From Deltaproteobacteria bacterium UBA2409 (GTDB lineage Bacteria; Bdellovibrionota_C; UBA2361; DDRT01), in the NCBI GenBank assembly GCA_002343185.1, contig DDRT01000003.1, positions 1 to 25,598 on the forward strand: a DNA stretch of 25,598 nucleotides. The letters are read 5' to 3'. Below the pieces are notes generated by a model, which was not told the DNA's origin, did no database searches, and worked only from the letters and a program-made list of their open reading frames with translations. Shown here in pieces: positions 22,982-25,598 of this stretch (within the stretch, counting starts at the first letter, position 1; each line of letters starts with the position of its first letter). A program made the translations under genes and the position numbers.

Positions 22982-24293
22982 GTACTTTTGCACGTTCAAG
23001 CAGCTTTTCCTTTTCATTTATCTCAGGGGTTTCAATAACCTCTTCTTCAAGTTTTTTTAGTATAGCACCCATCTTTGGTCCAGGAGAAATTCCTAAGGCT
23101 TTTAGATCGTCTCCATTAACGGCAATTCTTAATGGTTCTTTTTGCTTCTCACGTTCTTTTAAGACCATCTCATCAAAAACTTTAAGTCTTAAAAGAAATG
23201 TCTCTTCATCCTCTATAGGAGGTTTATCTGCAATTTTTAATAGTCTCCAAAGAGAAAAGTCGTCCTCGAGATCCCTAAAAAGTCTTCTTACACCTGCTGG
23301 GCCACATTCAATAGGGCGCATATGGTACTTAATAAGTCTTGATACTCTTTTTATCTCTAAACTTCCAAATCTAAGTCTTTCTAGGGCTGATTCAGTTATC
23401 TCGGCACCAAAAACTTCATGTCCATAAAAATGCCTCCTTCCATCGTCTCCAACAGAAAAAGACTTTGGTTTGCCAATGTCATGGAAAAGCGCTGCAATCC
23501 TGACTATTTTATCATCTGTTATATCTCTGGCTCTTCCAAGAACAGTTAAAGAGTGTGAAAAAACATCCTCAGTGTGAAAGTCATTCTGCTCAAATCCAAC
23601 TGAATCTAAAAATTCTGGGAGGACTAGATCTAATATATCTATCTCTTTTAATGCCTCAATCGCTTTTTCTGGGAAACTACAAAGAATTATCTTTGTTAAT
23701 TCATCCCTTACTCTTTCAATACTTACTGTTTCTATCGATCTACCAAGTTCCTTTAAGCACTTTAATAGTAGAGCTTCAATCTCTCTTCCTTCTGCATACC
23801 CGAATCTTAAAGCCCTTAAGATTCGATGAGGATCCTCGTTGATTCTTTCATTTGGATCACCAACAGCTCTTAGTATCTTATTCTTAATATCTATAGCTCC
23901 ATTAAATGGATCTATCAGTTCTTTTGAGTCAGGATCCAAAGCTATTGCATTGATCGTAAAATCTCTACCAGCTAAATCCTCTTCAATTGTCTTTGAGAAC
24001 TCAGATTTTGCTCTACTTGATGGTTTTCTAAATGTAGTAAGCTCAACTCCGCCAAGATTGGGGAGCATAACTCTGATAGTTCCATGCTCTATTCCGGTAG
24101 GAATTACTCTAAAGTGAGGCTCTAGTTTTTTAAGTGCTTCATCAGCATGAACAGCACTTGCACAATCTATATCTTCGACAGTTCTTCCTAGGAGCCCTTC
24201 TCTTACAGCTCCACCAACAAGATACACCTTTGCACCTAACAGCTTTCTTAACTGTTTAAACTCCGAACTCTCTAAAACACTAAAATCTACCAA
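22971..24293 (-). CDS. cca: tRNA nucleotidyltransferase with HD domain (CCA-adding type)
   Basis: This class II nucleotidyltransferase adds or repairs the 3' CCA of tRNAs. The head domain shows VGGAVREGLLGRTVEDIDCAS with catalytic Asp41 and Asp43 (the usual VRD is VRE here), GTIRVML, and RDFTINAIA with the conserved Arg-Asp. The neck contains EDPHRILRALRF. An HD domain follows (about 245-340; HTEDVFSHSL, AALFHDIGKPKSF, FYGHE), resembling the E. coli-type enzyme, and the total is 440 residues. The start is TTG at 24293. A 7-bp hairpin (24293-24299/24305-24311) covers the TTG and the end of the HNH gene. The complete tRNA gene in this window lacks an encoded CCA, consistent with a need for this enzyme. 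Full CCA-adding versus A-adding only cannot be told by eye. Confidence 0.9.
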   Translation of the reverse strand: MVDFSVLESSEFKQLRKLLGAKVYLVGGAVREGLLGRTVEDIDCASAVHADEALKKLEPHFRVIPTGIEHGTIRVMLPNLGGVELTTFRKPSSRAKSEFSKTIEEDLAGRDFTINAIALDPDSKELIDPFNGAIDIKNKILRAVGDPNERINEDPHRILRALRFGYAEGREIEALLLKCLKELGRSIETVSIERVRDELTKIILCSFPEKAIEALKEIDILDLVLPEFLDSVGFEQNDFHTEDVFSHSLTVLGRARDITDDKIVRIAALFHDIGKPKSFSVGDDGRRHFYGHEVFGAEITESALERLRFGSLEIKRVSRLIKYHMRPIECGPAGVRRLFRDLEDDFSLWRLLKIADKPPIEDEETFLLRLKVFDEMVLKEREKQKEPLRIAVNGDDLKALGISPGPKMGAILKKLEEEVIETPEINEKEKLLERAKVHAK

Positions 24294-24309
24294 GGGTAGG
24301 CATTCTACC

Positions 24310-24816
24310 CTAATCGAACCCTAAAAAGGTACTCCAGGCGACAGGAACGTTTCCTTTGAATTTTACACTCAAAACGGGAAGCCAAGAAGGTTTAACAGGA
24401 GCTTTTCTAAGAGGCATTCTAGCCTCACTTGGAGTTCTTCCACCTTTTTTACGGTTACAAAACCCACAGGCTACAACTAAATTCTGCCAGGTGGTTTTCC
24501 CACCCTTACTTCTTGGAACAACATGATCAAGTGTAGCTTCTTTAGATGTTAATTCTACCCCACAGTACTGACACTCAAAATCATCCCTAGCGAGAACATT
24601 GGTTCTGCAAAGTGGAGGGTCTTTTCTGCCTATTTTCGCAAATTTAAGAAGTCTGACTACGGCTGGTGCTTTAAATGCTAAAGATACAGACCGAATATGA
24701 TGGTCATATTCCTCAACAATTTCGACTTTTCCGCAAAAAACTAGGGTTATGGCCCTTTGCCATGGTATAACCTTCAATGGCTCAAAACTTGAATTTAGAA
24801 GCAGTACAGACTGCAT
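24310..24816 (-). CDS. HNH endonuclease family protein
   Basis: The 168-residue protein (from ATG 24816) has an N-terminal region typical of a widespread chromosomal HNH family (MQSVLLLNSSFEPLKVIPWQ, then RAITLVFCGKVEIVEEYD). The HNH/zinc domain follows: CQYCG, the HNH core LDHVVPRSKGGKTTWQNLV with DH and Asn, and ACGFCNRKKGGRTP as the second Cys pair. Its cellular target is unknown; these genes are usually single and not linked to restriction. The open frame continues upstream to 24960, but those codons run through the palindromic repeat, so I reject them. GAAAGG precedes ATG 24816; a second ATG at 24834 has no Shine-Dalgarno. Confidence 0.88.
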   Translation of the reverse strand: MQSVLLLNSSFEPLKVIPWQRAITLVFCGKVEIVEEYDHHIRSVSLAFKAPAVVRLLKFAKIGRKDPPLCRTNVLARDDFECQYCGVELTSKEATLDHVVPRSKGGKTTWQNLVVACGFCNRKKGGRTPSEARMPLRKAPVKPSWLPVLSVKFKGNVPVAWSTFLGFD

Positions 24817-24926
24817 TCCCACCCTTTCTTCCATTATGCGGGGTAAATGAACTTGCCCGCAAGGGAAAAGATTAAAGGTGTAACTACTGGCTTTTAGAGG
24901 GTATTTTGGGATATATAAAGAGGTTT

Positions 24927-25037
24927 CTTGGGGGTCAGGCCGGAAGGCCTGACCAGACAAATGCTAGCAGCTGCCTGGTCAGGCCTTAGTGTTTATGCTT
25001 CGTCCGCTAACGCGGACGATAGATCCTGACCCCCAAG
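24927..25037. repeat. GGGGGTCAGGCC palindromic element, copy C
   Basis: This is the clearest full copy, 111 bp with perfect 13-bp terminal inverted repeats (CTTGGGGGTCAGG at 24927-24939, CCTGACCCCCAAG at 25025-25037). Inside are the GGTCAGGCC-GGAA-GGCCTGACC hairpin, a half arm CTGGTCAGGCCTT, and the satellite hairpin TCGTCCGC/GCGGACGA. Compared with copy B (TCGTCTGC/GCAGACGA) a base pair has changed on both sides, preserving the stem. The T-run of copies A and B has become GTTTAT, so no terminator is expected. Within 24817-25170 I see no gene; this element and the one at 25053 fill most of it. Confidence 0.87.
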
Positions 25038-25052
25038 TAGAAAATATTATGT

Positions 25053-25131
25053 GGGCCTGTAGCTCGCCGTGTTACCCGCTCGGCGCTCTGGCCCAGGGTG
25101 AACCCTCCCGCGCTGAACGCGCGTTCACCCC
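25053..25131 (+). repeat. tRNA-mimicking structured element, copy 1 (before tRNA-Ile)
   Basis: It begins with the first 13 nt of the downstream tRNA (GGGCCTGTAGCTC), preceded by the same TATGT flank, then departs. It folds as GGGCC/GGCCC (25053-25057/25090-25094) and CGCCG/CGGCG (25065-25069/25081-25085), followed by A, where a discriminator base would be. Two further hairpins follow: AGGG/CCCT (25095-25098/25103-25106) and CGCGC/GCGCG (25109-25113/25119-25123). A 6-bp hairpin TTGATG/CATCAA is at 25132-25147. The region is much more GC-rich than its surroundings. It lacks an anticodon arm, so it is not a functional tRNA. Confidence 0.65.
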
Positions 25132-25170
25132 TTGATGGAAACATCAAACAATTGGGAGGAAAAAATATGT

Positions 25171-25244
25171 GGGCCTGTAGCTCAGCTGGTTAGAGTGCAC
25201 GCCTGATAAGCGTGAGGTCGGAAGTTCAAGTCTTCCCAGGCCCA
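25171..25244 (+). tRNA. tRNA-Ile (anticodon GAU)
   Basis: The 74-nt cloverleaf is complete: acceptor GGGCCTG/CAGGCCC, D stem GCTC/GAGT, anticodon stem CACGC/GCGTG with loop CTGATAA (anticodon GAT at 25205-25207), T arm GGAAG-TTCAAGT-CTTCC and discriminator A at 25244. The CCA end is not encoded (TAC follows). A 6-bp hairpin ACTGAT/ATCAGT (25246-25251/25263-25268) follows directly. Ile(GAU) followed by Ala(UGC) is the classic rRNA-operon spacer pair, but no 16S gene lies upstream; the HNH gene is there instead. Confidence 0.95.
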
Positions 25245-25271
25245 TACTGATTTGAATTATAGATCAGTGAC

Positions 25272-25329
25272 CGGTTTTCTGTTATCAGTAAGCCGAGTCT
25301 GATTTCGGTTGACAGATAACGGGTAACCG
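25272..25329. repeat. Long hairpin in the tRNA-Ile/tRNA-Ala spacer
   Basis: A 15-position stem (25272-25286 against 25315-25329) has a single mismatch and two G-U pairs, including GTTATC/GATAAC and GGTT/AACC. An inner 6-bp stem (AGCCGA/TCGGTT, 25291-25296/25305-25310) closes an 8-nt loop. It could be an RNase III-type processing site in a joint tRNA transcript or another palindromic element. TTGACA at 25309-25314, 16 bp before TAAAAA, could alternatively be a promoter for what follows. Apart from this and the element at 25344, the 307 bases between the two tRNAs hold no gene. Confidence 0.55.
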
Positions 25330-25343
25330 TTAAAAAAATATGT

Positions 25344-25463
25344 GGGCCTGTAGCTCGCCGTGTTGTCTGGTTCCGCTCCGCGGAACACAGCTTCGCTGTT
25401 TTTCCCGCTCGGCGCTCAGGCCCAGGGGGCTTGCCCCTCTCGCCCTGATCGGGCGTTCACCCC
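25344..25463 (+). repeat. tRNA-mimicking structured element, copy 2 (before tRNA-Ala)
   Basis: This is homologous to the element at 25053, with the same 5' tRNA segment and flank. Here the outer helix is a perfect tRNA-Ile acceptor pair, GGGCCTG (25344-25350) with CAGGCCC (25417-25423), followed by A. Inside are CGCCG/CGGCG (25356-25360/25410-25414) and two hairpins absent from copy 1: GTTCCGC/GCGGAAC (25370-25376/25380-25386) and ACAGC/GCTGT (25387-25391/25395-25399). The trailing hairpins GGGGC/GCCCC and CGCCC/GGGCG (25441-25445/25451-25455) have changed relative to copy 1 while keeping pairing. No open reading frame crossing it looks real. Confidence 0.65.
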
Positions 25464-25551
25464 CCCTGTGGACGGACGATGCAAAGAGCGGTAAAAGAAT
25501 AAATAAACGCCGTATATACGGAAACAAAGTACGGCATGAAAAAGAGTATGT

Positions 25552-25598
25552 GGGCCTGTAGCTCAGCTGGGAGAGCACCTGCTTTGCAAGCAGGGGGT
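25552..25598 (+). tRNA. tRNA-Ala (anticodon UGC), cut by the window end
   Basis: The 5' 47 nt are present: acceptor strand GGGCCTG, D arm GCTC-AGCTGG-GAGAGC, anticodon stem CCTGC/GCAGG with loop TTTGCAA and anticodon TGC (25585-25587). The T arm and 3' acceptor strand lie beyond the window. Its first 18 nt, including acceptor strand and D-stem start, are identical to those of tRNA-Ile. A 23S rRNA gene may follow. Confidence 0.9.

Noticed and set aside
21994..24816. HNH plus nucleotidyltransferase plus HD as an anti-phage system
   Set aside because: The nucleotidyltransferase has tRNA CCA-adding motifs rather than CD-NTase ones, and the HNH belongs to a common chromosomal type; housekeeping is simpler.
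24817..24960. N-terminal extension of the HNH gene (48 extra codons)
   Set aside because: The first codons run through the palindromic repeat copy C and the rest matches nothing; family members begin at the residue encoded at 24816.
25053..25131. Functional tRNA gene at 25053 (and 25344)
   Set aside because: The 5' segment matches a tRNA but there is no anticodon arm or T arm; the sequence folds differently.
25330..25578. Open frames on both strands across the element before tRNA-Ala
   Set aside because: They are by-products of a GC-rich palindromic region, overlap the tRNA, and show no protein-like features.

Overview
This window reads as chromosome of a Gram-negative, flagellated, AT-rich bacterium (GC roughly 40% by eye) of 'deltaproteobacterial' grade (Bdellovibrio/Myxococcus/SAR324-like). 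The basis is gene content: a lone FliD, a DUF4124-like plus SLT lytic transglycosylase, lipoprotein and signal-peptide proteins, an FtsY with its own N-terminal membrane anchor, and a def-fmt-rpe-plsY block. This placement is an inference; no rRNA is present to test it. Coding density is high: gene starts and stops repeatedly overlap by 4 bp (ATGA), and several convergent pairs overlap tail to tail.

Layout. 1-6119 (+): lytic transglycosylase, pgsA, smc, ftsY. 6271-9203 (-): fliD and two secreted proteins of unknown function. 9273-10265 (+): an ABC-ATPase-like protein without a Walker A motif, with a C-terminal membrane helix. 10328-10864 (-): M48 metalloprotease lipoprotein. 10924-14855 (+): typA/bipA, a SIMPL-domain protein and a ComEC-like channel without its nuclease-like domain. 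14823-18399 (-): trypsin-like protease, def, fmt, rpe, plsY. 18429-19817 (+): 6-phosphogluconate dehydrogenase. 19814-20911 (-) and 21046-21999 (+): a divergent pair, a membrane-anchored protein with a possible caspase-like His/Cys pair and a predicted zinc peptidoglycan peptidase. 21994-24816 (-): HNH endonuclease, tRNA nucleotidyltransferase, small membrane protein, HD hydrolase. 25171-25598 (+): tRNA-Ile(GAU) and the start of tRNA-Ala(UGC). The complete tRNA lacks an encoded CCA, which fits the CCA-adding enzyme next door.

The most unusual layer is not the genes but a high load of palindromic elements of several unrelated families. (1) A 110-130 bp GGGGGTCAGGCC element occurs in three copies, with terminal inverted repeats, nested hairpins and compensatory changes; two copies are placed as gene terminators. 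(2) A two-hairpin element lies between the SIMPL gene and comEC. (3) Two GC-rich structured elements each lie just upstream of a real tRNA, copy its first 13 nt plus 5 nt of flank, and close with an acceptor-stem-like helix. (4) A nested palindrome of about 155 bp sits inside the smc reading frame and is translated as an extra segment in the ATPase head, similar in concept to the palindromic elements found inside Rickettsia genes. Together they suggest a genome shaped by small non-autonomous palindromic elements, one of which has apparently been absorbed into an essential chromosome-organising protein.
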